64,000 bases of DNA from Streptomyces werraensis (GTDB lineage Bacteria; Actinomycetota; Actinomycetes; Streptomycetales; Streptomycetaceae): NCBI GenBank assembly GCA_014656175.1, contig BNBX01000005.1:138117-202116 (forward strand), written 5' to 3'. The position numbers and the translations under genes were made by a program. Shown here piece after piece: positions 27,242 through 35,662 of the stretch. The first letter of the stretch is position 1, and each line of letters starts with the position of its first letter. The notes under the pieces are model-generated. The model did no database searches. It worked only from the letters and a program-made list of their open reading frames with translations, and had not been told where the DNA came from.

Positions 27242-30200
27242 ATGGGGAGAGTGACCTATCTGCGTCTGCCGCACCTCAAGGACGACCTGCTGTGCTTCGT
27301 GGCGGAGGACGACCTCTGGCTCGCCCCGCTGGACGGACCGGGCCGCGCCTGGCGGATCACCGCCGACCGCACCAAGCTCGGCCACCCCCGCTTCTCCCCC
27401 GACGGCCGCCACATCGCGTACACGAGCTGGCGCAGCCTGGACCCCGAGGTGCACCTGGCGCCGGTGGACGGCGGCCCCGGGCGGCGGCTGACGTACTGGG
27501 GCAGCTCCGACACCCGGGTCTGCGGCTGGGCCCCGCCCGACGAGCAGGGGCACGCGTCGATCCTCGCCGTCACCTCGCACGGCGAGCCCTTCTCGTACTT
27601 CACCTGGGCCTACAAGCTCGGCCTCGACGGCAGCCCCGGGCGCAAGCTGCCCTGGGGCCCGGTCTCCGACATCCAGGTCGCCGACCTCGCGGGCGAGCGC
27701 AAGTCCTTGCTGCTCACCGGCACCCCGCCGCACGAACCGGCGTCCTGGAAGCGCTACCGGGGCGGCGCCACCGGCCGGCTCTGGCTGCACGGGCACCGTC
27801 TGCTGGAGGGGCTCGACGGCCATCTGCACTCGCCGATGTTCGTCGGCGGCCGGATCGCCTTCCTCTCCGACCACGAGGGCATCGGCAACCTCTACTCCTG
27901 CGCGCACGACGGCACCGACGTGCGCCGCCACACCGACCACGACGCCTTCTACGCCCGGCACGCCTCCACCGACGGCGCCCGCGTCGTCTACCAGTGCGCC
28001 GGCGACCTGTGGATCGTCGACGACCTCTCGCCCGGTTCCGAGCCGCGGCGGCTGGACGTACGGCTGAGCGGTCCGCGCTCCGGCCGGCGCCCCTACCAGG
28101 TGCCCGCCGCGGGGCACCTGGACGGTCTCTCCGTGGACGAGACCGGCCGGGCCAGCGCGGTCGCGGTACGCGGCAGCCTGTACTGGCTCACCCACCGCGA
28201 CGGCCCCGCCCGCACCCTCACCGACACCCCTGGCGTCCGGGTGCGGCTGCCGGAGATGCTCGGCGAGGGCGGCCAGGTCGCGTACGTCACGGACGCCGAG
28301 GGCGAGGACGCCGTGGAGATCGCCTCGCTGCCCCGGGCCACCGGCCACCGCGCGCACCGCAGACTGGCCGCCGGGAAGCTGGGCCGGGTGCTGGAGATGG
28401 TCGCCGACCCCGAGGGGCAGCGGCTCGCGCTCGCCGCGCACGACGGGCGGCTGCTGCTGGTGGACACCGACGAGGCGACGGACGGGACGGCCGAGGAGGT
28501 CACCGAGCTGATCCACTCCGGCAACGGCCCGGTGCGCGACCTCGCGTTCTCCCCGGACGGCGCCTGGCTGGCCTGGTCCCATCCGGTGATCGGGCGGTCG
28601 CTGCGGCAGATCAAGCTCGCCCGGATCAAGGACCGGCTGGTCCTGGACGTCACAGGCGGCCGCTTCGAGGACGAGAACCCGGTCTTCACCCGCGACGGCC
28701 GCTATCTGGCGTTCCTGTCCTGGCGCGGCTTCGACCCGGTGTACGACGTGCACACCGGCGACCTGTCCTTCCCGCTGGGCTGCCGCCCGTACCTGGTGCC
28801 GCTGTCGTCGGCGACGCCCTCGCCGTTCGCGCTGAACCCGGAGGGGCGGCCCGCCGCCGGGGGGCTCGACCCGCTGGACGAGGAGGGCGAGGAGGGCGGC
28901 ACGGTGACCGTGGAGGCGGAGGGCCTCGAGAGCAGGGTGACGCCCTTCCCGGTGGCCGCCTCCAAGTACTCGGGCCTGTGCCCGGTCGCGGGCTGCGGGC
29001 TGGTGTGGCTGCGCTGGCCGATCTCGGGCGCGCTGGGCGAGACGTTCGCCAACCCCGACGACACCACCGGCCGGCCCACCCTGGAGCACTTCGACGTCCC
29101 CAAGGCCAAGAAGTCCGAACTCGTCACCCACCTCGACTTCTTCGCGGTCAGCGGCGACGGCACCCGGCTGGTCGTGGTCGACGAGGGCGAGCTGCGCGCG
29201 GTGCCCGCCACCGAGCGGGGCGACGGCGACTCCACGGTGTGGATCGACCTGCGCCGCATCAAGCACGAGGCGGATCCGGCGGCCGAGTGGCGCCAGGCGT
29301 ACGCGGAGGCGGGACGGCTGATCCGCGCCTACTTCTGGGAGCCGGACATGTGCGGCATCGACTGGGACGGGGTGCTGGAGCAGTACCGCCCGCTGGTCGA
29401 ACGGGTCGCCTCCCCCGACGAGTTCGCCGACCTGCTGCGCGAGGTCCTCGGTGAACTGGGCACCTCGCACGCCTACGTCACCGCGGCCCGCCGCAACGAG
29501 GGACCCCCGCACTACCAGCGGCGCCAGGGCCTGCTCGGCGCCAACCTGGTCCACCGCGACGCGGGGTGGACGGTGAGGCGGATCCTGCCCGGCGAATCCT
29601 CCGACTCCCGGGCCCGCTCCCCGCTGGCCGGCCCCGGCATCCGCGAGGGCGCGGTCCTCACCCATGTCGACGGCCGCCCGGTGGACCCCGTGACCGGGCC
29701 GTACCCCCTGCTCGCGGCGGCGGGCGGCACCACGGTCGAGCTCACGTTCTCGCCCGAGGGCGAGGGTCCGCCCCGGCGGGTCGCGGTCGTCCCGCTGGTC
29801 GACGAGACGCCCCTGCGCTACCAGGACTGGGTGGCCAAACGGCGAGCCGTCGTACGGGAGTTGAGCGGCGGGCGCTGCGGGTATCTGCACATCCCCGACA
29901 TGGGCGGGTCCGGCTGGGCGCAGTTCAACCGGGACGTGCGGATGGAGATGTCCCGGCCCGCGCTCATCGTGGACGTGCGCGGCAACGCGGGCGGGCACAT
30001 CAGCGAACTCGTGGTGGAGAAGCTGACCCGCACCATCATCGGCTGGGACCTCACCCGCGACGCCCAGCCCGTGTCGTACGCCTCCAACGCGCCGCGCGGG
30101 CCCGTGGTCGCGCTGGCCGACGAGGCGACCAGCTCCGACGGCGACATGATCACAGCCGCTTTCAAACTGCTGAAGCTGGGCCCGGTGGTGGGACAGCGCA

Positions 30201-30502
30201 CCTGGGGCGGGGTGGTGGGCATGACCGGCCGGCACCGCCTCGGGGACGGCACGGTGATCACGGTGCCGATGAACGCGGCCTGGTTCGACGCGTACGGCTG
30301 GTCCGTGGAGAACCGGGGCGTCGACCCCGACCTGGAGGCGCTGCGCACCCCGCTGGACTGGGCCGAGGGCCGGCACGCGGTCCTGGACGACGCCGTACGG
30401 CTCGCACTGGACCTGCTGGAGGCCGAACCGCCCGCCTCGCCCCCGGGATACGCCGACGTGCCCGACCGTTCGCGTCCCAAGCTGCCGCCGCGCAGCCGCT
30501 GA
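27242..30502 (+). CDS. tricorn protease homologue (S41 family)
   Basis: This 1086-residue protein follows the tricorn plan: a WD40-like propeller and a second propeller (about 1-650), a linker, the C1 helical domain with GTSHAY (His743), a PDZ domain (about 770-850) and the C2 S41 protease domain with the nucleophile in TSSDGDM (Ser965-Asp966) and ENRGVDPDLE near the end. It degrades peptides downstream of the proteasome. The ATG before GRVTYLRLP has a GGAAAAG site; the next GTG is too close to any ribosome-binding site. It is divergent from tetR. Confidence 0.92.
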   Translation: MGRVTYLRLPHLKDDLLCFVAEDDLWLAPLDGPGRAWRITADRTKLGHPRFSPDGRHIAYTSWRSLDPEVHLAPVDGGPGRRLTYWGSSDTRVCGWAPPDEQGHASILAVTSHGEPFSYFTWAYKLGLDGSPGRKLPWGPVSDIQVADLAGERKSLLLTGTPPHEPASWKRYRGGATGRLWLHGHRLLEGLDGHLHSPMFVGGRIAFLSDHEGIGNLYSCAHDGTDVRRHTDHDAFYARHASTDGARVVYQCAGDLWIVDDLSPGSEPRRLDVRLSGPRSGRRPYQVPAAGHLDGLSVDETGRASAVAVRGSLYWLTHRDGPARTLTDTPGVRVRLPEMLGEGGQVAYVTDAEGEDAVEIASLPRATGHRAHRRLAAGKLGRVLEMVADPEGQRLALAAHDGRLLLVDTDEATDGTAEEVTELIHSGNGPVRDLAFSPDGAWLAWSHPVIGRSLRQIKLARIKDRLVLDVTGGRFEDENPVFTRDGRYLAFLSWRGFDPVYDVHTGDLSFPLGCRPYLVPLSSATPSPFALNPEGRPAAGGLDPLDEEGEEGGTVTVEAEGLESRVTPFPVAASKYSGLCPVAGCGLVWLRWPISGALGETFANPDDTTGRPTLEHFDVPKAKKSELVTHLDFFAVSGDGTRLVVVDEGELRAVPATERGDGDSTVWIDLRRIKHEADPAAEWRQAYAEAGRLIRAYFWEPDMCGIDWDGVLEQYRPLVERVASPDEFADLLREVLGELGTSHAYVTAARRNEGPPHYQRRQGLLGANLVHRDAGWTVRRILPGESSDSRARSPLAGPGIREGAVLTHVDGRPVDPVTGPYPLLAAAGGTTVELTFSPEGEGPPRRVAVVPLVDETPLRYQDWVAKRRAVVRELSGGRCGYLHIPDMGGSGWAQFNRDVRMEMSRPALIVDVRGNAGGHISELVVEKLTRTIIGWDLTRDAQPVSYASNAPRGPVVALADEATSSDGDMITAAFKLLKLGPVVGQRTWGGVVGMTGRHRLGDGTVITVPMNAAWFDAYGWSVENRGVDPDLEALRTPLDWAEGRHAVLDDAVRLALDLLEAEPPASPPGYADVPDRSRPKLPPRSR

Positions 30503-30512
30503 GGGCGTGAGA

Positions 30513-30544
30513 AAGGGGTGCCCCCTTCGCCAGGGGCACCCCTT
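30513..30544. terminator. bidirectional hairpin between tricorn and the 58-aa gene
   Basis: A perfect 12-bp stem, AAGGGGTGCCCC / GGGGCACCCCTT, with an 8-nt loop lies 10 bp after the tricorn stop. The A and T ends make it usable from both strands, serving the converging small gene as well. Confidence 0.85.
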
Positions 30545-30577
30545 CCTACGGCACGTCACTGCCCGGGTGGGTCGACG

Positions 30578-30754
30578 TCAGACCTCGTGGTCCTGGTCGA
30601 AGCGCTCCTCGGACTCGCGGCGACGCTGCGGGTCCTGCTCGTCGTCCCGACGGCGGCCGCGGTTCTGCAGCTGCTCCTTGCCCTGCTGGGCGCGCTGCTT
30701 GGCCTGCTGCTGGAACTGGCCGGCCTTCTCCTGCATCTGGTCCTTCATACCCAT
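30578..30754 (-). CDS. 58-residue Gln/Lys/Arg-rich small protein
   Basis: This short reading frame translates as MGMKDQMQEKAGQFQQQAKQ followed by a Gln/Arg/Glu/Asp-rich helix and ends FDQDHEV. It is strongly hydrophilic, with no cysteine and no membrane segment, and probably forms a single amphipathic or disordered helix, somewhat like small stress-associated CsbD-type proteins. A GGGAGTG ribosome-binding site precedes the ATG at good spacing, and a terminator follows its stop. Its function is unknown. Confidence 0.7.
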   Translation of the reverse strand: MGMKDQMQEKAGQFQQQAKQRAQQGKEQLQNRGRRRDDEQDPQRRRESEERFDQDHEV

Positions 30755-30831
30755 GTGGGTTCACTCCCGTTGTGGGGTGGGGGGAACTTGCCCGACCAGA
30801 TTCACACGGGCGGTGACCCTGCGCATGTCGA

Positions 30832-31716
30832 TCAGTCACGCACGGTAGCGCGGTGCTGTTCGTCGGCGCTGCCGCCCGCACCGACCAGGCCGATGCGCAG
30901 CCCGTCGAGCCGGCCCGCGAACCGCTTCATCTCCCGTTGCCCCACGGTGCCGATGAGGGCGGGCAGGTAGCCGCGGACGCCCTGCATGCCGCGCAGCCAC
31001 GCCTGTCCGTAGACGTGCGCGGAACGCCGCTCGATGCCCGCGACGAGCCGGTCCGCGGCCGGTCCGAGCGGGTACGTCTTGTTGGCCGGCCACGGCAGTC
31101 GCTGCCTCAACTCCCGCATGACGTCGTCCTGGTCGGCGCCGCGCACCATGTCCGTGTCGGTCCAGGACAGGTAACCGACGCCCACCTTGACGCCCCGGTG
31201 GGCGACTTCGGCGCGCAGCGCGTGCGCGTACGCCTCCACACCGGACTTGGAGGCGCAGTACGCCGTCATCATCGGCGCCGGGGTGATCGCGGCGAGGGAC
31301 GCGATCTGCAGCAGGTAGCCGCGGCTCTCGACGAGCAGCGGCAGGAACGCCCGCGCGGTGACGGCCGATCCGATCAGGTTGACCTCGATGACGCGCCGCC
31401 AGGCGTCCGGGTCGGACTCGGTGAACGGGCCGCCCGTCGCCACACCGGCGTTGGCGACCACGATGTCCACCCGGCCGAACCGCTCGCGCACCTCCGCGGC
31501 GACCCGGGCCATCGCCTCGTGGTCGGTGACGTCCGCGTACCAGTGGTCGCTGTCGCTGTGCAGCCGGGCGGAGACGTCCTTCAGCGCGTCCGGTTCGAGA
31601 CCGACCAGTGCCACCTTCACGCCGCGCGCGGAGAGTTTGCGGGCGAGCAGCTCCCCGACCCCCCGCGCCGCGCCGGTGACGACGGCGACCTTTCCTTCGG
31701 GACTGACCCTGCTCAT
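30832..31716 (-). CDS. short-chain dehydrogenase (SadH-like)
   Basis: This 294-residue classical SDR has the NAD(P)-binding TGAARGVG, NAG (VVANAGVA), and the catalytic Ser/Tyr/Lys set in QIASLAA...YCASKSG. It most likely oxidises or reduces an alcohol/ketone in the cytoplasm. Its ATG overlaps the stop of the upstream alpha/beta hydrolase (ATGA), and it is the last gene of a monooxygenase-hydrolase-dehydrogenase operon whose order matches mycobacterial mymA-lipR-sadH. Confidence 0.88.
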   Translation of the reverse strand: MSRVSPEGKVAVVTGAARGVGELLARKLSARGVKVALVGLEPDALKDVSARLHSDSDHWYADVTDHEAMARVAAEVRERFGRVDIVVANAGVATGGPFTESDPDAWRRVIEVNLIGSAVTARAFLPLLVESRGYLLQIASLAAITPAPMMTAYCASKSGVEAYAHALRAEVAHRGVKVGVGYLSWTDTDMVRGADQDDVMRELRQRLPWPANKTYPLGPAADRLVAGIERRSAHVYGQAWLRGMQGVRGYLPALIGTVGQREMKRFAGRLDGLRIGLVGAGGSADEQHRATVRD

Positions 31717-32651
31717 GCGCTCTCCTCGGCGGGTACGGGCGGCTGTTGGGCACTCACGTGGGCGGTGACGAGGTCCCGGATCCGCGAGGTGACCAGGTCG
31801 GGCGCCTCGACGGGGGTCATGTGGCCGACGCCGGGCAGTTCGGTGAGGCCGCGGCAGTCGGGCAGCGCGGCGGCGAGCGCGCGGGCGTGCACGGGCGGGG
31901 TGAGCCGGTCGGCGGTGCCGGCGACGATCTCCACGGGCACGTTCAACTCCCTCACGGCCGCGTCGAGGTCGAGCGTGGCGAGCACGTGCGACCAGGCGTG
32001 ACGCACCGTGCGGGGGCAGGCGTGCACGATGTGGGCGCAGGCCTCCACCATGTCGGGCGCCGAGGCGGGGCCCATGGTCGCGTACTTGAGGATGCGCCGG
32101 GCGGCGGGGGTGACCGGGCCGAGCGGCGCGCGGCTGCCGAGGATGTGTCCGGTGATCCAGGTCCTGACCCGGCCGGGACGCAGCGGCAGCACCGTGGACT
32201 CGGGGACGAGCCGCGTGCTGCCCGTGCTGCACAGCAGGACGGCGGCGGCGTGCTCCCGGAAGGCGGGCCGGGCGGAGGCGGCCATCACCGTCATGCCGCC
32301 CATGGAGTGCCCGGCGATCACGGCGCGTTCGCCGGGGGCGAGGGTGGCGGTGAGGACGGCCTCGAGGTCGTCGGCGAGCGCGTCGGTGCTGCACGCGGGG
32401 CTCGCCGGGCTGCGTCCGTGGCCGCGCTGGTCGTAGGCGATCACCCGGTGGTCTGCGGCGAGTTCGCGGATCTGCGCGGCCCAGAAGGCGGTCGAGCAGG
32501 TCCAGCCGTGCGCGAGGACGACGGCGGGCGCGCCCTCGGGTCCGTGCACCTCGACGTGGACCGGGGCGCCGTCGGCGGAGGTGGCGGTCAGCTCGCGCAC
32601 GGGGGCGGGCGGGGCGTAGCGCCCGGTGGTGACGGGGGCCGGGCGGCTCAT
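31713..32651 (-). CDS. alpha/beta hydrolase (LipR-like position)
   Basis: The 312-residue alpha/beta hydrolase has the oxyanion region LAHGWTCSTAFW, nucleophile elbow GHSMGGM (Ser), a late Asp in AGTADRLTPP and catalytic His in GVGHMTPVEAP. It should cleave an ester, such as one made by the upstream Baeyer-Villiger-type monooxygenase. It overlaps by 4 nt both with the monooxygenase before it and the SDR after it, so the three are translationally coupled. Confidence 0.9.
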   Translation of the reverse strand: MSRPAPVTTGRYAPPAPVRELTATSADGAPVHVEVHGPEGAPAVVLAHGWTCSTAFWAAQIRELAADHRVIAYDQRGHGRSPASPACSTDALADDLEAVLTATLAPGERAVIAGHSMGGMTVMAASARPAFREHAAAVLLCSTGSTRLVPESTVLPLRPGRVRTWITGHILGSRAPLGPVTPAARRILKYATMGPASAPDMVEACAHIVHACPRTVRHAWSHVLATLDLDAAVRELNVPVEIVAGTADRLTPPVHARALAAALPDCRGLTELPGVGHMTPVEAPDLVTSRIRDLVTAHVSAQQPPVPAEESA

Positions 32652-34165
32652 GCGGCCACCTCCGCGTTCTGCGCGCCGGTCCCGGGCCGTGCGTCGGCGG
32701 CGCGCAGCACGGCGTACTCGGCGAGGTCGACGCGGCGGGTGGCGCGCCGGAACTCGGCGGTGGTGCCGGGCCAGATGGTGGTGTTGCGGCCGCTCGCGTC
32801 GAGGTACCAGCTGGTGCAGCCGCCGGTGTTCCACACCGTGCGCTTCATCCGTTCCTGCACCCGGTGGTTCCAGGCGCGGACCGCGCTGGGGCGGGCGTCG
32901 AGGGCGACGCGGCCCCCGAGGACGTCGAGCTGGCGCAGGTAGTCGGCCATGTAGTTCAGCTGGGACTCGATCATCAGGATCATCGAGGAGTTCCCGAGGC
33001 CGGTGTTGGGGCCGATGATCGTCATCCAGTTGGGGAAGCCGGCCGCGGAGGCGCCGCGCAGCGCCTGCATGCCGCCCGACCACACCTCCGCGAGGGTCTT
33101 GCCCTCGGGGCCGACGACCCGCTCGGCGATCGGCATGTCGGTGACGTGGAAGCCGGTGGAGAAGACGATGGCGTCGGCCTCGGTCTCGGTGCCGTCGGCG
33201 GCGACCAGGGTCGAGCCGCGCACCTCGGTCAGCCCGCTCGCGACGACGTCCACGTTGGGCTGCGCGAGGGCCGGGTAGTACGTGCTGGACAGCAGGATCC
33301 GCTTGCAGCCGATGCGGTAGTCGGGGGTGAGCTTGGCCCGCAGCGCCGGGTCCTTGACGGCCCGCGCCATGTTCCGCCTGGCGAGCTGCTCGACGAAGCC
33401 GAGCTCGCCCGGGTGCTTGGTGAACGCCTGCACCTGGAGCTCGCGGATGCCCCACAGCATCCCGCGGCGCAGCTTGGTGGTGAAGGGCAGCGCCCGGTGC
33501 ACGGCGCGTTCGGCCGCCCCGATGGGCCGGTCCATGCGGGGCAGCACCCAGGCGGGGGTGCGCTGGAAGAGGGTGAGCCTCTCCACCTGCGGCTGGATCG
33601 ACGGGACGATCTGGATCGCGGAGGCGCCGGTGCCGATCACGGCGACCCGCTTGCCGCGCAGGTCGTAGTCGTGGTCCCAGCGGGCGGAGTGGAACACCTT
33701 GCCGGGGAAGGTGTCGAGGCCGGGCACGTCCGGCAGCTTGGGCTCGGACAGGGGCCCGGTGGCGGAGACGACGACGTCCGCGCTCCAGTTGCCGCCGGTG
33801 GTCTCGATGTCCCAGCGCAGCCGCTCGGCGTCCCAGGTCATCCGCTTCACCTCGGCGTTGAAGCGGAGGTGCGGGCGCAGCCCGAAGGTGTCGGTGACGC
33901 GCTCCAGGTAGGCGCGGATGTGCTCCTGCCCGGAGAAGGAGCGCGGCCAGTCGGGGTTGGGCGCGAAGGAGAAGGAGTACAGGTGGGAGGGCACGTCGCA
34001 GGCGCACCCCGGGTAGCTGTTGTCGCGCCAGGTGCCGCCGACGCTGCCGGCCCGCTCCAGGACGACGAAGTCCGTGATCCCCTCGCGGCGCAGCCGTACG
34101 GCGGCCCCGAGTCCGCCGAATCCCGACCCGATCACCGCGACCCGTACATGCTCGTGCTCGGCCAT
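32648..34165 (-). CDS. flavin-containing Baeyer-Villiger-type monooxygenase
   Basis: The 505-residue product has two Rossmann folds (GSGFGGLGAA for FAD near residue 12; GTGASAIQ for NADPH near 185) and the BVMO-type motif FxGxxxHxxxW seen as FPGKVFHSARWD. This enzyme class inserts oxygen next to a ketone or oxidises heteroatoms. The ATG before AEHEHVRVAV is chosen; six more residues are possible. A perfect palindrome lies 32 bp upstream and a MerR gene is divergent. Together with the hydrolase and SDR it resembles the mymA operon. Confidence 0.88.
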   Translation of the reverse strand: MAEHEHVRVAVIGSGFGGLGAAVRLRREGITDFVVLERAGSVGGTWRDNSYPGCACDVPSHLYSFSFAPNPDWPRSFSGQEHIRAYLERVTDTFGLRPHLRFNAEVKRMTWDAERLRWDIETTGGNWSADVVVSATGPLSEPKLPDVPGLDTFPGKVFHSARWDHDYDLRGKRVAVIGTGASAIQIVPSIQPQVERLTLFQRTPAWVLPRMDRPIGAAERAVHRALPFTTKLRRGMLWGIRELQVQAFTKHPGELGFVEQLARRNMARAVKDPALRAKLTPDYRIGCKRILLSSTYYPALAQPNVDVVASGLTEVRGSTLVAADGTETEADAIVFSTGFHVTDMPIAERVVGPEGKTLAEVWSGGMQALRGASAAGFPNWMTIIGPNTGLGNSSMILMIESQLNYMADYLRQLDVLGGRVALDARPSAVRAWNHRVQERMKRTVWNTGGCTSWYLDASGRNTTIWPGTTAEFRRATRRVDLAEYAVLRAADARPGTGAQNAEVAA

Positions 34166-34196
34166 CCCAAAGCCTCCGCGCATCGCTCAGAACCAT

Positions 34197-34212
34197 GCCA
34201 GTGAACACTGGC
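34197..34212. promoter_or_regulatory. palindromic operator candidate before the BVMO operon
   Basis: The palindrome GCCAGTG-AA-CACTGGC has perfect 7-bp arms and sits between the divergent monooxygenase operon and the merR gene, 32 bp from the former start. The regulator that binds it is not known; the MerR product or a TetR/FadR-type protein encoded elsewhere are options. Confidence 0.6.
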
Positions 34213-34297
34213 GCAATGGGGAGCGTAGAGCAGTGGCGTACTCATGGGTAGGGGGTGTGCGAGGAAAGTTACCGGCGGTACGACCTAGGGTTCAGAT

Positions 34298-34963
34298 GTG
34301 GCAGACGACAGCGAGACACCCACGGGGCGGCGCGAGTACCGCATGGAGGAGCTGGCGCGTCGCGCCGGCATCACCGTGCGCACGCTCCGCTTCTACCGCG
34401 AGCGCAAACTGCTCCCGCCGCCCCGCCGCGAGGGCCGCATCGCCTGGTACGACGACCACCACCTGGCCCGGCTGCGCACCATCACGGCGCTGCTGGAGCG
34501 CGGCCACACGCTGAACGGCATAGCCGAGCTGGCCGAGGCCTTCGACAACGGCCGCGGCGTCGGCGACCTGCTCGGCATGGAGGTCCCGACCGAGGAGACC
34601 CCGGTGCGCCTCACCCCCGAGGAACTCGCCGACCACTTCGCCGGCGAGGTCACCCCGGAGAACCTGGCCGCCGCCCTGGACCTCGGCTATCTCGGCGTCG
34701 ACGGCGAGGAGATCGTCCACATCAGCCGCCGCCTGCTGGAGGTGTCGTCCGCGCTGGTCCGCGAGGGCATCCCGCTCGGCGAGGTGCTCCGTACCGGCGC
34801 GGAGGTCCGCACCCACGCCGACGCTCTCGCCGACCTCTTCGCCGGCCTGATCCTCCGCCACGCCCCGGAGGAGACCCTCCACCGCCTGCGCCCGCTGGCC
34901 CGCAGCGTGGTCGACGCGGAGCTGTCGCTGGCGCTGGACCGGAGACTGCGGAAGCGGGACTGA
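34298..34963 (+). CDS. MerR-family transcriptional regulator
   Basis: The 221-residue product has an N-terminal MerR winged helix (about 15-85; YRMEELARRAGITVRTLRFYRERKLLPPP) and a helical C-terminal half without cysteines for metal sensing. It therefore probably senses an organic ligand or a partner. It is divergent from the monooxygenase-hydrolase-SDR operon with 132 bp between, and is a candidate regulator of it. The GTG start comes just before ADDSETPT. Confidence 0.88.
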   Translation: MADDSETPTGRREYRMEELARRAGITVRTLRFYRERKLLPPPRREGRIAWYDDHHLARLRTITALLERGHTLNGIAELAEAFDNGRGVGDLLGMEVPTEETPVRLTPEELADHFAGEVTPENLAAALDLGYLGVDGEEIVHISRRLLEVSSALVREGIPLGEVLRTGAEVRTHADALADLFAGLILRHAPEETLHRLRPLARSVVDAELSLALDRRLRKRD

Positions 34964-34997
34964 GCCGAGCCGAGGGCCCGGGGCGCCTTCCCGGCCG

Positions 34998-35504
34998 TCA
35001 GACCCCGGCCACCTCCGCCTGCCAGAGCGGGCTGGCGCAGTAGTGGTTGTCGTACCGCTCGGAACTGGCCTTGATGTCCTCGACGTCGGCCTCCCCCCGG
35101 TACACGCGCTCCAGCAGACGGTAGTAGTCGAAGCGGTCCATGCCGGGAGTGAAGGTGACCAGCACGTCGGCCTCCTGGTCCCGCGCGGGGGCGAAGGCGT
35201 GCGGCAGCCGGGGCGGCACCGTCACGAGGTCGCCCGTCCGAAGGGTGACGATCCGGTCGCCCAGCAGCACACGCAGGCTCCCGCCGAGCACGAAGAACAT
35301 CTCGGTCGCCCGGGTGTGGAAGTGCGCGGGCGCGCCGGGAGAGCCCTTGCGCAGGGTGGCACGGTTGACCGTCAGTGCCCCCTGGGTCCCGTCGGAGTCG
35401 GCGAGCAGGGTGATGAGGCTCGCGGCCCCGTCCTGCAGCGTCTCGGCGGAGCCGGCGCGGACGAGGACGGGACGGGCGGACGCGTTCGCGGCGTTCTCGG
35501 ACAC
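34998..35504 (-). CDS. cupin-domain protein
   Basis: This 168-residue single-domain cupin has motif 1 GAPAHFHTRATEMFFVLGG (His-X-His and Glu metal ligands) and motif 2 GDLVTVPPRLPHAFAP (third His). It could be a small metal-dependent dioxygenase, isomerase or a ligand-binding protein. The GTG start has GAGGAG six bases upstream and is preferred to the ATG 12 codons earlier. It is divergent from a MocR-type regulator that probably controls it. Confidence 0.85.
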   Translation of the reverse strand: MSENAANASARPVLVRAGSAETLQDGAASLITLLADSDGTQGALTVNRATLRKGSPGAPAHFHTRATEMFFVLGGSLRVLLGDRIVTLRTGDLVTVPPRLPHAFAPARDQEADVLVTFTPGMDRFDYYRLLERVYRGEADVEDIKASSERYDNHYCASPLWQAEVAGV

Positions 35505-35662
35505 AGGGTTCTCCTCGGCGTGGTCGGGACGGTGCGGCAAGGGGGAGCGGCGCCGCGCGGATCCGGTGCGGACCGGACCCGGGCCCCGGCGTCACGCCGG
35601 TCCCCGTTTCCCCGTGACCACCACGCTAGGCGGCACAATGACCCTGCGTAGGGTGCATTCCC

